From Candidatus Polarisedimenticolia bacterium (lineage in GTDB: Bacteria > Acidobacteriota > Polarisedimenticolia > Gp22-AA2), in the NCBI GenBank assembly GCA_036001465.1, contig DASYUH010000060.1, positions 1 through 64,000 on the forward strand: a DNA stretch of 64,000 nt. The letters are read 5' to 3'. The notes beneath the pieces were generated by a model. That model searched no databases. It saw nothing but the letters and a program-made list of their open reading frames with translations, and was not told the origin of the DNA. Position 1 is the stretch's first letter. Each line of letters starts with the position of its first letter. This document shows, piece by piece, positions 7,226 to 16,593 of the stretch. A program made the translations under genes and the position numbers.

Positions 7226-8641
7226 ATGCCGCCGACCGACGCGAAGGACGCGACTCCCGAGCTTCGCCGCGCCATGGGGTTCGGCGATGTCGTCCTCTAC
7301 CTGATCACCACGGGGATCAACCTGCAATGGGTGGCCACGGCCGCGGCCGCCGGTCCGAGCTCGATCGCGATCTGGGTCCTGGCGTTCCTCGTGATGGCCG
7401 TTCCGCTGTCCCTCTCGGTGGTGGAGCTGTCGTCCCGCTACCCGCAGGAAGGAGGCATGTACGTCTGGAGCAAGCACGCCTTCGGCGACTTCGCTGCGTT
7501 CATGACCGGCTGGACCTACTGGATGAGCAACCTCCCCTACTTTCCGGGGGTCCTCTATTTCGCCGCCGGGAACGCCCTGTACATCGCGGGGGATCGCCTC
7601 CGCGCCCTGTCGGGAAGCTCCGCCTACTTCATCATCGCCGCCCTCCTGGGGCTCGGCCTGGGACTCGTGCCGAATTTCTACGGGCTGCAGTTCGGGAAGT
7701 GGCTGAGCAACATCGGGGCGGTCGCGCGATGGCTCGCGATGGCGGCGCTCCTGATCATCGGCGGTCTCGCCTGGTTCCGCTTCGGCCCGGCGACAGGATT
7801 CACTCTCTCCACGATGACGCCGGGACTCGACATCCGGAGCCTCATCTTCTGGTCGACCATCGCCTTCGCCCTCACGGGGGCCGAGTCGGCCTCGTTGATG
7901 GGAGGCGAGATCAAAGACGCCCGGCGCAGCATCCCTCGGGCGATCTTCACCGCCGTCCCGATCGTCACGCTCACCTACATCCTGGGGACGGCCTCGGTCC
8001 TCGTCGCCCTGCCGACCGACCAGGTGCGCGGGCTCCAGGGCCCGATCGAGGCGGTCGACGCGGCGGCCCGCCGCCTCGGGCTGCCCGGGTTCACCTCGAT
8101 CGCGGCGCTTCTGTTCACCGTCAGCGCCCTCGGCAGCGTCGGCGCCTGGCTGGCCGGCGTGACCCGCCTGCCGTTCGTCGCCGGCATCGACCGTTACCTG
8201 CCCAGGTCCTTCGGCCGCCTCCACCCGCGGTGGCGCACGCCCCATGTCTCCCTGATCACCCTGGGAGTCGCCCTGGTCGTGTGCATCGTCCTCGGCCAGG
8301 CCGGCACGAGCGTCAAGGGGGCCTACGACGTCCTGGTCAGCATGACGGTCATCACGACCCTGATTCCCTTTCTTCTCGTGTTCGCCTCGCTGGTGAAGCT
8401 GCAGCGCGAGCCGGCAGGCCCCGGAGTCATCCGGGTGCCAGGGGGGCGCCCCGTCGCCGTGCTCGTCGGTGCGATTGGCTTCGCCACGACGGCGGCCTCG
8501 ATCGTCCTGTCGTTCTTCCCGGCGCCGGACGAGCCGCACAAGGCGCTCGCGGTCGCCAAGATCGCCGGGCTGACGCTCCTGAGCACCGGGAGCGGGATGG
8601 CGGTGTACGCCTGGGGGCGCTGGAGACAACGGCGGGGGTGA
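7226..8641 (+). CDS. APC superfamily amino acid/amine permease
   Basis: A 471-residue integral membrane protein with about 12 hydrophobic helices. The N-terminal MGFGDVVLYLITTGINLQW and the SSRYPQEGGMYVWSKHAFGDF segment (about 72-92) are hallmarks of amino acid-polyamine-organocation transporters. A helix-breaking glycine-rich region and the conserved ALTGAESASLMGGEIKDARR loop (about 213-232) also fit. It imports or exchanges an amino acid or amine; specificity is not readable. The gene ends 23 bases from a convergent MttB-family methyltransferase, so a methylated amine such as a betaine is a possible substrate (inference). ATG 7226 has GAGG seven bases upstream. Confidence 0.88.
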   Translation: MPPTDAKDATPELRRAMGFGDVVLYLITTGINLQWVATAAAAGPSSIAIWVLAFLVMAVPLSLSVVELSSRYPQEGGMYVWSKHAFGDFAAFMTGWTYWMSNLPYFPGVLYFAAGNALYIAGDRLRALSGSSAYFIIAALLGLGLGLVPNFYGLQFGKWLSNIGAVARWLAMAALLIIGGLAWFRFGPATGFTLSTMTPGLDIRSLIFWSTIAFALTGAESASLMGGEIKDARRSIPRAIFTAVPIVTLTYILGTASVLVALPTDQVRGLQGPIEAVDAAARRLGLPGFTSIAALLFTVSALGSVGAWLAGVTRLPFVAGIDRYLPRSFGRLHPRWRTPHVSLITLGVALVVCIVLGQAGTSVKGAYDVLVSMTVITTLIPFLLVFASLVKLQREPAGPGVIRVPGGRPVAVLVGAIGFATTAASIVLSFFPAPDEPHKALAVAKIAGLTLLSTGSGMAVYAWGRWRQRRG

Positions 8642-8664
8642 AGTCCCGCGGACCCGCCAGGCTC

Positions 8665-10125
8665 CTAGTCCAGCGACGCTTCGATCTCGCGCCGGCGGCG
8701 CGCCATGAAGTCGAGGAGCTCGTCGTCGATCGCCTGATCGAGCTTCGGCTCCTGGTAGGTGGCGAGGAGCTTCTTCCAGCGATCGGTGGCGCGCACGTAC
8801 GCGTCCCTGGAGCCCTTCTTCACCCAGGTGTCGAACGCCTCGGTGTCGGCCAGCTGCGGAAAGTAGAACTCGCTCTTGAAATGCCGGCGGGTGTGCTCCT
8901 CTCCCAGGAAGTGGCCGCCCGCCCCCACGTGCGCGATCACGTCCAGCGCCAGCGATTCCTCGTCCACCGGCACGCCGGCGAAGAAGCGCTCGGTCATCTC
9001 CAGCATCTCGGCGTCCAGGACCATCTGCTCGAAGGAGGCGGTCAGGCCGCCGTCCAGCCAGCCGGCCGCCTGCAGCACGTAGTTGCAGCCGCCCAGGATG
9101 ATCGGCCAGAGCATCATCATCTTTTCCTGGCCCGCCTGCGTGTCCGGGATCTTCGAGTTCGTCAGGACCCCGCCCGCGCGGCACGGCAGGTTGTAGCGCC
9201 GCGCCATCTGCGCCGAGCCCAGGATGCCGAGCGCCGACTCCGGCCGGCCGAAGGCCGGCGCGCCGGTGCGCATCTCGAGGCCCGTCAGGAACGATCCGTA
9301 GATGACCGGCGCGCCCGGGCGGACCATCTGCGCCAGGACGACCGCCGACAGGCACTCGGCGTTCTGCTGCGCCACGGCGGCCGCCAGGGTGACCGGACTC
9401 GTCGCCCCGGCCATGATGAACGGGGTGATGATGTTCACCTGTCCGGCGGCGGCGTACTCGATCAGCCCCTCCGCCATGTTGGAGTCGTAGCGCAGCGGGC
9501 TGTTCGAATTGATGATCCCGGTCAGGACCGGCCTGTCGAGGATCGCCTCCCGGCCGCCGAAGAGAATCGCCATCATGTCGATGTGGTCGCGCGCCCGGAG
9601 CGTGCTCCAGGCGTCGCCGATCATCCCTTTGGCGCTCAGGCGGATCTGCCAGTAGAGCATGTCGAGGTGGCGCGTCTCGATCGGGAGGTCCCGGCAGGCG
9701 ACCTCGGGGCAGCCGTGGTGCATGACGTTCAGCACTTCCGACAACCGCACCAGATTGTTCTGGTCCTCGAGCGTCCCCTCGCGCCGCCCGCCCTCGCGAT
9801 CGGCGATGAACGGCGGCCCGCTCACCGGGGCGAACACCAGGTTGCCGCCGCCGATGACCACGTCGTTCTCGGGGTTCCGGGCGTGGATGGTGAACTGGGA
9901 CGGGGCCTTCCGGATCTGCTCGTCGACGAACTCCGGCGGGAAGAAGACGCGCTGGTCGGAGTCGACCACCTTGAGCCCGGCCCTGCGGAACAGATCGAGG
10001 GCGCGAGGGTCCTCGAAGATCACGCCGTGCTCGCGCAGCATCTTGAGGGTCGCGCGGTGCACCCGCTCCTCCGCCTCGGGCGGCAGGATGTTCAGCGGCT
10101 TGAGGGTGTTCCTGAACCCGCGCAT
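8665..10125 (-). CDS. MttB-family corrinoid-dependent methyltransferase (non-pyrrolysine)
   Basis: A 486-residue member of the trimethylamine methyltransferase (MttB) superfamily. N-terminal PPEAEERVHRATLKMLREHGV, the GSFLTGLEMRTGAPAFG segment and the C-terminal VGAGGHFLGEEHTRRHF are family landmarks. No in-frame amber codon occurs, so this is the pyrrolysine-lacking type. Characterised examples (MtgB, MtpB, MtcB) demethylate glycine betaine, proline betaine or carnitine and pass the methyl group to a corrinoid protein. No corrinoid protein or reactivase is in this window. The start ATG at 10125 has AGGAA upstream and a plausible promoter 36-64 bases away. A methylated-amine substrate fits the adjacent permease. 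Confidence 0.9.
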   Translation of the reverse strand: MRGFRNTLKPLNILPPEAEERVHRATLKMLREHGVIFEDPRALDLFRRAGLKVVDSDQRVFFPPEFVDEQIRKAPSQFTIHARNPENDVVIGGGNLVFAPVSGPPFIADREGGRREGTLEDQNNLVRLSEVLNVMHHGCPEVACRDLPIETRHLDMLYWQIRLSAKGMIGDAWSTLRARDHIDMMAILFGGREAILDRPVLTGIINSNSPLRYDSNMAEGLIEYAAAGQVNIITPFIMAGATSPVTLAAAVAQQNAECLSAVVLAQMVRPGAPVIYGSFLTGLEMRTGAPAFGRPESALGILGSAQMARRYNLPCRAGGVLTNSKIPDTQAGQEKMMMLWPIILGGCNYVLQAAGWLDGGLTASFEQMVLDAEMLEMTERFFAGVPVDEESLALDVIAHVGAGGHFLGEEHTRRHFKSEFYFPQLADTEAFDTWVKKGSRDAYVRATDRWKKLLATYQEPKLDQAIDDELLDFMARRRREIEASLD

Positions 10126-10160
10126 CGCGATTCCTGTTCGTGTGGTTGATTCGCGGCGGA

Positions 10161-10189
10161 AGCGTAACAGAGGCCGCCGTCGAGAACAA
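10161..10189 (-). promoter_or_regulatory. Possible promoter of the MttB-family gene
   Basis: TTGTTC (10189-10184), a 17-base spacer and TACGCT (10166-10161) on the minus strand. Both boxes are weak matches; spacing and position fit. Confidence 0.35.
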
Positions 10190-10236
10190 GGCGGGCGCGC
10201 GACACGGCACCGCATGGTGGGACGGCCGTCCGCGCC

Positions 10237-11766
10237 TCAGCGGGGCAGGATCGGCGTCAGGAGGAGGAGCCCCGCCCAGATCACGACGAGCGCCGTCAGG
10301 TCGAGGAGGATGCCGGTGCGGATCATGCGTCGGAGCGGCACGAGCCCGGTGCCGAAGACGATGGCGTTGGGAGGCGTCGACACCGGGAAGATGAAACCGC
10401 AGGTGGCCGCGAGCCCGACGCCGAGGGCGGGGCGTACGGGGTCGAAGCCGGCCGCCGCGGCCGCGGCGATCACCATCGGCACCAGCAGCGCGGCCGCGGC
10501 GGTGTTGGAGGCGAACTCGCTGACCACGATCGTCAGGGCCACGGCGCAGAAGAGAAGTCCCGCCGGGGTCCGCGCCAGGCCGACCTCCTGGAGCCCCGCT
10601 CCGACCCAGGCCGCGACCCCGGTCGAGTCGGCCAGCGTGCCGAGCGACAGGCCGCCGCCGAAGAGCAGGATGATCCCCCAGTTGACCCTGCGGCCGTCCT
10701 CCCAGGTCAGGGTGAAACGGCGCGCCCTCCACTCCACCGGGGCTACGAACAGAAGCGTGGCGCACAGGATCGCGACCCCTGCCTCCGGCAGGTGCGCGGC
10801 AAGCGCGGCGGCGACTTGTGAAGCCGGCCCGAGGAGCATCGACGCCAGCGAGGGGAGCGTCCAGAGCGAGGCGGCAAGGAGGAACGCCAGGATCGTCCAG
10901 CGCGCCCCGGCACGCCGGGCGCCGTCCGGCGCGCCCGCGGCCGGCGCCGCGGAGGCGGGCTCCGCGGGCGCGCCGATTCCGATCGCGGCGGCCTCCGCGG
11001 GCGAGCCGGCGCCCCGCCCCAGGACCAGGTGCGTGAAGAGCACCGAAGCGGCAAGAAGCACCACGGAGATGGGCACCCCGAACAGGAGCCAGCCGACGAA
11101 CCCGACGTGCACCCCCGCGAGGCGCTCGATGAAGCCGGCGACCAGGAGGTTCGGTGGCGTGCCGATCAGGGTCGCCATCCCGCCGACGGATGCCCCGTAG
11201 GCGACCATCAGGAGCACACCGCTCACCCACTCAGGGACCCGACGTCCGTGCGCCGTCGCCGGACCGCGCACCGCGCCGATGGCGATCGGCGTCATCAGGG
11301 CGGCGGTGGCGGTGTTCGACAGGCAGGTCGAGACGAGGGCCGAGGCGCCCCCCACGCCGAGCATCCTCCCGAGCGGCCGCCGGGCGAGCGGCCCGCGACC
11401 CAGGAACCGCGCGGCCACGCGCACGTCCAGTCCATAGCGGGTGAACGCCTCGGCGAGCAGGAAGCTTCCCACGAACACGAAGATGACCGGATCGGAGTAG
11501 GGCGCCAGGACGGCCCGGACCGGCGCGACCCCCAGCACGATGCACAGGGCCGACGCGAGGAGGGCCGTGGCCGGAAGAGGGATCGCCTCGGTCACCCAGA
11601 AGGCGATGGTCAGCGTCAGGACGGCCAAAAGGCGCCTCCCTTCCGGAGGGTGGCCTCCCGGATTGGCCGCGAACACGGCGAGCGCCACGAGCGGTCCGGC
11701 GACGAGGCCGGTCGTTTTCATGCGGCGTTCGAAACGGTCGTCGCCGTCCGGCCCGCCCGCGCTCAT
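10237..11766 (-). CDS. DASS/SLC13 family sodium:anion (di/tricarboxylate) symporter
   Basis: A 509-residue membrane transporter of the divalent anion:sodium symporter family. Both diagnostic SNT motifs that coordinate sodium and substrate are present: CLSNTATAALMTP with Ser150 and FASNTAAAALLVP with Ser420. The repeat-related loops IGTPPN and STPPNAIVFGTG are also present. Family substrates are C4 dicarboxylates, citrate or sulfate; which one cannot be read. A low-complexity Ala/Gly/Pro loop of about 40 residues splits the two halves. ATG 11766 overlaps the stop of the preceding isomerase gene by 4 bp, so the two are co-transcribed. Confidence 0.9.
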   Translation of the reverse strand: MSAGGPDGDDRFERRMKTTGLVAGPLVALAVFAANPGGHPPEGRRLLAVLTLTIAFWVTEAIPLPATALLASALCIVLGVAPVRAVLAPYSDPVIFVFVGSFLLAEAFTRYGLDVRVAARFLGRGPLARRPLGRMLGVGGASALVSTCLSNTATAALMTPIAIGAVRGPATAHGRRVPEWVSGVLLMVAYGASVGGMATLIGTPPNLLVAGFIERLAGVHVGFVGWLLFGVPISVVLLAASVLFTHLVLGRGAGSPAEAAAIGIGAPAEPASAAPAAGAPDGARRAGARWTILAFLLAASLWTLPSLASMLLGPASQVAAALAAHLPEAGVAILCATLLFVAPVEWRARRFTLTWEDGRRVNWGIILLFGGGLSLGTLADSTGVAAWVGAGLQEVGLARTPAGLLFCAVALTIVVSEFASNTAAAALLVPMVIAAAAAAGFDPVRPALGVGLAATCGFIFPVSTPPNAIVFGTGLVPLRRMIRTGILLDLTALVVIWAGLLLLTPILPR

Positions 11767-13499
11767 CCGGCCCTCAGTGCCTCGAGAACGGCGGCGACCG
11801 CCGCCCGGGCGCCCCCCAGGTAGCGCACCCTCACGAGGCGGCGCCTGCGTCCCCGCAGCGCTCGCGCATCGCCCAGCGCCTGCGCCTGCTTGAACTCCTC
11901 GAATCCGAACGGCCTGCCGGGAATCGGCAGGACCGCCCGATCGTCCGGCACGATCTGGAGGAACAGCCCCTTGTCGGGGCCCCCCTTGTGGAGCTGGCCG
12001 GTCGAGTGCAGGTAGCGCGGGCCGTAGCCGACGGTGGTCGCGACTCCGGTGCCGCCGAGGATCGCGCGCAGCGTCTCGAGAGACGACGCCAGCGCGCGGT
12101 CGGCCGGATCGACGAACGCCAGGATGGCGAGGTAGTCCCCCTGCCGCGCAGCGGCCCGAAGGGCCCGCAGGGCCGCGGCGAGCCGCGGCGCCCGGGGGCG
12201 TCCGAGCCCCCCCAGGTGCACGCGCGCCCGTCCCTCGACGAAATCCGGGGTCTCCTCCCGGAAGCGCCCGGTCGCCGCACATTCCGCCAGAAGGGCCTCG
12301 GTGTTCTTCTTGCTCTCCGTGACGTTCGGCTCGTCGAACGGATTCACGTGAAGGACCGCGCCGGCGACCGCGGTGGCGATCTCCCAGTGCATCATCGAGG
12401 CCCCGAGGTCGTGCCGGTCGCGGAGGGCGAGGAGGATCCCCGGCGTGGCCCCGCCACGCCCGCGCGGCGAGCCGGCGCGCCCGGCCGCGCCGACGAGCGC
12501 CTGGATCGATCGGGCGCCGCGCGTCCCTTCGAGCGTGATTCCGACGGCGACCCGATCCGGACGCTCCAGCTCGACGCGCAGCGCCGCCGAAGCATCGCGC
12601 GCCACGACCGGCACCAGACCGCGGCCCCCCTTGCCGGTGCTCTCGGCGATCAGCTGCTCGATCCAGAGGCCGTACGACTCGAGGGCCGGATCGATCAGCA
12701 GGACGATCTTGTCGCGCCCCTGGCGCGCCAGGACTCCGAGGGCGGCGCCCAGCGCGAGGCCGGGGTTCTCGGCCGCGGAGACGCCCGGCGAGCACCGGTC
12801 CAGCATGGCGGCCGCGCGCCGCAGCTGCGTGCCGATGTCGACGCCGGCGAGAGCCGCGGGGACCAGGCCGAAGTAGGACAGCGCCGAATAGCGCCCGCCG
12901 ACGTCGGGAGGATTCAGGAAGACGGCACGGTAGCCGCGCGCCGACGCCTCGGCTGCCAGGGGCGTCCCGGGATCGGTGATGGCGACGAAGTGCCGCGCCG
13001 CGGCGCGGCCGAGGCGGCGCCGCGCCCGGGCCCAGAGGTAGGCCTGGAGCGCGGCGGTCTCCCCCGTCGTCCCCGACTTGCTGCTGACGACGACGAGCGC
13101 CCTGCCGGCATCGAGCCCCGCCTCGACCCGCCGCACCGCCGACGGGACGGTGCTGTCGAGGACCGTGAGCGCCGGGAACCCGCGCGGCGCCGGGAAGACG
13201 CGCGCGAACACGTCGACGCTCAGGCTCGATCCCCCCATCCCCACGAGGAGGACCTGCCTGATCCCCTCCTGGCGGACCTCGCGGGCGAACGTGTCGAGCC
13301 GCGGCACCAGGCGGATCATCCGTTCCGGCGCGCGCAGCCATCCCAGCCGGTTCCGGACGATCCGGCGGGCCGCAGGGTCGCGTCCCCACAGGGACGCGTC
13401 CCCCCGGAACAATCTCGCGATGAAGCGTGAGGCCCCGAGGGCCGCGATCCGCCGCCTCACGGCGGGCGCGGCCTGGTGCAGGTTGTAGGTATCGGGCAC
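11763..13499 (-). CDS. pgi: Glucose-6-phosphate isomerase
   Basis: A 578-residue isomerase interconverting glucose-6-phosphate and fructose-6-phosphate. It has two SIS sugar-phosphate domains. SSKSGTTGE (139-147) binds the phosphate and GGRYSALS (201-208) is a PGI signature. The C-terminal STGQLHKGGPDKGLF block, with YGPRYLHS before it, is the type seen in the PGI half of bacterial transaldolase-PGI fusions. Here the gene stands alone, 14 bases behind transketolase. The start is GTG 13499; no ATG is available without entering transketolase. Co-location with transketolase suggests joint work in the pentose phosphate/glycolysis junction. Confidence 0.92.
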   Translation of the reverse strand: MPDTYNLHQAAPAVRRRIAALGASRFIARLFRGDASLWGRDPAARRIVRNRLGWLRAPERMIRLVPRLDTFAREVRQEGIRQVLLVGMGGSSLSVDVFARVFPAPRGFPALTVLDSTVPSAVRRVEAGLDAGRALVVVSSKSGTTGETAALQAYLWARARRRLGRAAARHFVAITDPGTPLAAEASARGYRAVFLNPPDVGGRYSALSYFGLVPAALAGVDIGTQLRRAAAMLDRCSPGVSAAENPGLALGAALGVLARQGRDKIVLLIDPALESYGLWIEQLIAESTGKGGRGLVPVVARDASAALRVELERPDRVAVGITLEGTRGARSIQALVGAAGRAGSPRGRGGATPGILLALRDRHDLGASMMHWEIATAVAGAVLHVNPFDEPNVTESKKNTEALLAECAATGRFREETPDFVEGRARVHLGGLGRPRAPRLAAALRALRAAARQGDYLAILAFVDPADRALASSLETLRAILGGTGVATTVGYGPRYLHSTGQLHKGGPDKGLFLQIVPDDRAVLPIPGRPFGFEEFKQAQALGDARALRGRRRRLVRVRYLGGARAAVAAVLEALRAG

Positions 13500-13513
13500 G
13501 GCGCGGCTGGCTT

Positions 13514-15571
13514 TCAGGAACCGAGCCAGAGCCGGACGCGCTCGGCGATCCCCTGGCCCGTGAAGCCGAGCTTCTCCGCGATCACTTTCCAGGGGGCGGA
13601 GTAGCCGTACCTCTCGAGGCCGATCAGGAGCGCCTCCGGGCCCGCCACGCGCTCCCACCCGGTCAGACGGGCCGCTTCGATCACGACCGCCCGGGCCCCG
13701 GTCGGGACGACCGCGCGCCGGTAGTCCTCCGGCTGTTCGAGAAAGTGGCCCGGGGACGGCATCGACACGAGGCGCGATCCGATCCCCCCCGCCGCCAGGA
13801 TCTCCTGCGCCTGCTGGGCCGGCGCCACCTCGCTGCCGGTCGCGATCAGGACGACCCGGCCGGCCTGAGGCCCCGCCTCGGACAGGATGTAGCCGCCGCG
13901 AAACGGAAGGTCCTTGTCGAAACCGGCCGCGCGCTTCAGGGGCGGGACGTCCTGACGCGTCAGCACGAGCGCGGTCGGGCCGCTCCGGCGCCTGAGCGCC
14001 ACCGTCCAGGCCATGGCGACTTCGAGCCCGTCCGCGGGCCTCAGGACCGCCAGGTTCGGGACCAGCCGCAGTCCGGGGACCTGCTCGATCGGCTGGTGCG
14101 TCGGGCCGTCTTCCCCCAGGAAGACGCTGTCGTGGGTGAAGACGTAGACGACCTGGAGGCCGGCCATCGCCGCCAGGCGGATGGGAGGGCGCATGTAGTC
14201 GGAGAAGATGAGAAAAGTCGCGCCGTAGGGAATCGGCCCGCCATGGAGGGCCAGGCCGTTCAGCACGGCCCCCATGCCGTGCTCGCGGACGCCGAAATGA
14301 AAGTTGCGCCCCGCGAACGACGCGCGGCTGATCGGCGGGCTCCCCTTGATAGAGGTCTTGGTGGACGGCTCCAGGTCGGCGCTGCCGCCGCAGAGGGACG
14401 GCACGAGCTCCGCCGCCGCTTGCAGGACTCTTCCGGAGGTGACCCGTGTCGCCTCGGGCTTGCCGGCCCCGGGCAACGCACCGGACGCCGGGGCGGCGCC
14501 GGCCGCCGGTGCCACGGCCGCCAGAAGCCGCTCGAACAGGTCCTCGGGCACGGAACGCTCGTGGTAGCGGTCCCAAAGGGCCCGCTTCTCGGGATGGGCG
14601 CGGCTCCAGGCCTCGAAGCGCCTCTGCCAGTCCTGGCGCGCCCGCCCGCCCTCCTCGGCGCGCGCGGCGAACAGGGCGCGCACCTCGTCCGGCACCAGGA
14701 AGGGGGGCGCCGCCGGCCAGCCGAGCGCCTTCTTCGTCGCCGCCGCCTCGTCGGGCCCGAGAGGCGACCCGTGGGCGTCCGCGGTGTCGTGCTTCCCGGG
14801 GCTCCCCTGCGCGATGTGCGTGCGGGCGACGATCAGCCCCGGCTTCGAGGTCTCGCCCGCGGCCCGCGCGAGCGCCGCGGTGATCGCGTCGTGGTCGTGG
14901 CCGTCGATGCGCTGCACCGACCAGCCGTACGCCTCGAATCGGCGGCCGACGTCCTCGGAGAACGCCAGCTCCGTGTCCCCCTCGATGGTGATGTGGTTGT
15001 CGTCATAGAGGACCGTCAGGTTGGACAGGGCGAGGTGACCCGCGATCGACGCGGCCTCGGAGGCCACCCCCTCCATCAGGTCCCCGTCGCTGGCGATGAC
15101 CCAGATGCGGTGCGAGACGATGGGGTGATCGGGCACGTTGAACCGCGCCGCGGCCATGTTCGCGGCGATCGCCATCCCGACGGCGTTGCCGAAGCCCTGT
15201 CCGAGAGGCCCGGTGGTGGTCTCGACCCCGGGAGCGCAGCCGCGCTCCGGGTGTCCCGGCGTGCGGCTCTCCCACTGTCGGAACCTCTTGATCTCCTCGA
15301 GAGGTAAGTCGAACCCGCTGAGGTGCAGCAAGGCGTACAGGAGCATCGAGCCGTGCCCGGCCGACAGGACGAAGCGATCGCGATCGGGCCAGCCCGGGTC
15401 CCTGGGATCGAAGCGCAGATGGCGGGTCCAGAGGAAGAAGGCGTAGTCCGCGGCCCCCATCGGCATGCCCGGGTGGCCGGACTTCGCCTGCTCGACGGCG
15501 TCGATGGCCAGGGTCTTGATCGTGTTGATCGCCAGGCGCGCGATGTCCTCGCGTGCGTGCGCGGACGGCAT
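13514..15571 (-). CDS. tkt: Transketolase
   Basis: A 685-residue thiamine-diphosphate enzyme that moves two-carbon units between sugar phosphates. The cofactor-binding elements are intact: His33 in K-S-G-H-P-G, GPLGQG (121-126), DGDLMEG (162-168) with the following Asn192, and the VREHGMGA glutamate motif in the second domain. [18 protein letters not shown] marks the pyrimidine domain. Length is usual for bacterial transketolases. I chose ATG 15571, which leaves a 25-base gap to the upstream gene; an in-frame TTG at 15616 would overlap that gene. It is followed closely by glucose-6-phosphate isomerase. Confidence 0.95.
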   Translation of the reverse strand: MPSAHAREDIARLAINTIKTLAIDAVEQAKSGHPGMPMGAADYAFFLWTRHLRFDPRDPGWPDRDRFVLSAGHGSMLLYALLHLSGFDLPLEEIKRFRQWESRTPGHPERGCAPGVETTTGPLGQGFGNAVGMAIAANMAAARFNVPDHPIVSHRIWVIASDGDLMEGVASEAASIAGHLALSNLTVLYDDNHITIEGDTELAFSEDVGRRFEAYGWSVQRIDGHDHDAITAALARAAGETSKPGLIVARTHIAQGSPGKHDTADAHGSPLGPDEAAATKKALGWPAAPPFLVPDEVRALFAARAEEGGRARQDWQRRFEAWSRAHPEKRALWDRYHERSVPEDLFERLLAAVAPAAGAAPASGALPGAGKPEATRVTSGRVLQAAAELVPSLCGGSADLEPSTKTSIKGSPPISRASFAGRNFHFGVREHGMGAVLNGLALHGGPIPYGATFLIFSDYMRPPIRLAAMAGLQVVYVFTHDSVFLGEDGPTHQPIEQVPGLRLVPNLAVLRPADGLEVAMAWTVALRRRSGPTALVLTRQDVPPLKRAAGFDKDLPFRGGYILSEAGPQAGRVVLIATGSEVAPAQQAQEILAAGGIGSRLVSMPSPGHFLEQPEDYRRAVVPTGARAVVIEAARLTGWERVAGPEALLIGLERYGYSAPWKVIAEKLGFTGQGIAERVRLWLGS

Positions 15572-15596
15572 GGTGACGGGCTCCGGGATCTTCCGG

Positions 15597-16562
15597 CTAG
15601 GCCGGACTCGCTCCAAGGGCCTTCTCGAGGTCGGCGGTGAACGAGCGGACGATCTCCTCGTGCTGCGGCTTGGCCGGTTTCTTGCGCATCACGACGTCCT
15701 TCATGTCGCGCGCGTAGGACGAGCGGGCGATCATCCGGCCGCCCTCGATGAGGCCGAACGTCGAGGTGATCGTCCTGCCGATCTGGAAGATCTCCGAGGT
15801 CGAGAAGCGCATCCGCTTGATGATCTCGTCGGTCAGGATCTCGTACTCGGCCCCGAGGATCTGGTTGCCCGGCATGGCGAAGTTCTCGAACACCGGGATG
15901 CACTCCTCGATCGTCTTCTTGCGATCGGTCTCGAGGTGCATCTTCAGGACGTTTTCATACCAGTGGAAGTGCCGCCACTCGTCCGCGATGATCTTGACCA
16001 GGATCTCGTTCAGGAGCGGCTCCTGGACGGTGCGCCGGAACATCTGGTAGAAGAAGGCGGTCAGGAGCTCCTGGCAGTAGGTGAAGCAGTTGGCCTGCAG
16101 CGGCGACTGGATGTACGGAACGGTGAACTTCCGCGAGCGCGGCCGCTGCAGGGCGACGCGCAGGTCCTCCCGGTCCAGCCCGACCGTCTCCAGGTACTTG
16201 ACGAGCTTCTCGGCGTGGTTCGACTCCTCCCTCTCCCAGAGCTGGAAGAAGGTCGCCATCGTGTCGTTGGTGCAGAAGTTCTCGAGGAGGAGCGACGTGT
16301 ACACGTCGGCGTACGACTCGACGAAGGTCACCAGCTTGACGACCAGGAGATTGTCGAGCGTCAGCTTGCTGCGGTCGAACTGGGACCAGTCGATCTGCAC
16401 GGGGCCCTGGTCGTCCCAGCGGATCTTCCGGGCGCCCAGCTCGAACTTGTTGAAGCGGTCAGCCAGGAGGACGTCGTCGAGCGGGATGGTCGGCCGCGCC
16501 GGGACGTAGGGCCGCGCCGCGGCGTGACCGCCGGACGCGTTCGAAGTCGCTTGCGTGGTCAT
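15597..16562 (-). CDS. Acyl-ACP desaturase-type ferritin-like diiron protein
   Basis: A 321-residue all-helical protein matching the soluble acyl-ACP desaturase family. Diiron ligands are recognisable: an early Glu near 82-94, EESNH with Glu113 and His116, Glu165, and DEWRH with Glu195 and His198. The conserved FENFAMPGN block corresponds to the ISMPAHLM segment of plant enzymes. Such proteins use O2 to insert a double bond into ACP-bound fatty acids; some homologs are oxidases or N-oxygenases, so the substrate is open. ATG 16562 has AAAGGTGA upstream. It sits between purF and transketolase on the same strand with short gaps, but a functional link is not obvious. Confidence 0.75.
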   Translation of the reverse strand: MTTQATSNASGGHAAARPYVPARPTIPLDDVLLADRFNKFELGARKIRWDDQGPVQIDWSQFDRSKLTLDNLLVVKLVTFVESYADVYTSLLLENFCTNDTMATFFQLWEREESNHAEKLVKYLETVGLDREDLRVALQRPRSRKFTVPYIQSPLQANCFTYCQELLTAFFYQMFRRTVQEPLLNEILVKIIADEWRHFHWYENVLKMHLETDRKKTIEECIPVFENFAMPGNQILGAEYEILTDEIIKRMRFSTSEIFQIGRTITSTFGLIEGGRMIARSSYARDMKDVVMRKKPAKPQHEEIVRSFTADLEKALGASPA

Positions 16563-16593
16563 GGTTTCACCTTTCGTGGAAATGAAAGAGGCA

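Noticed and set aside
7061-11230. A 1389-codon minus-strand frame and a 1011-codon plus-strand frame (7114-10149) covering the permease and methyltransferase region
   Set aside because: Both cross well-supported genes in other frames and carry only Arg/Gly/Pro-rich sequence without any recognisable family.
13500-14576. In-frame extension of glucose-6-phosphate isomerase into a possible transaldolase-PGI fusion
   Set aside because: The extension is a different frame of the transketolase gene and has no transaldolase motifs.
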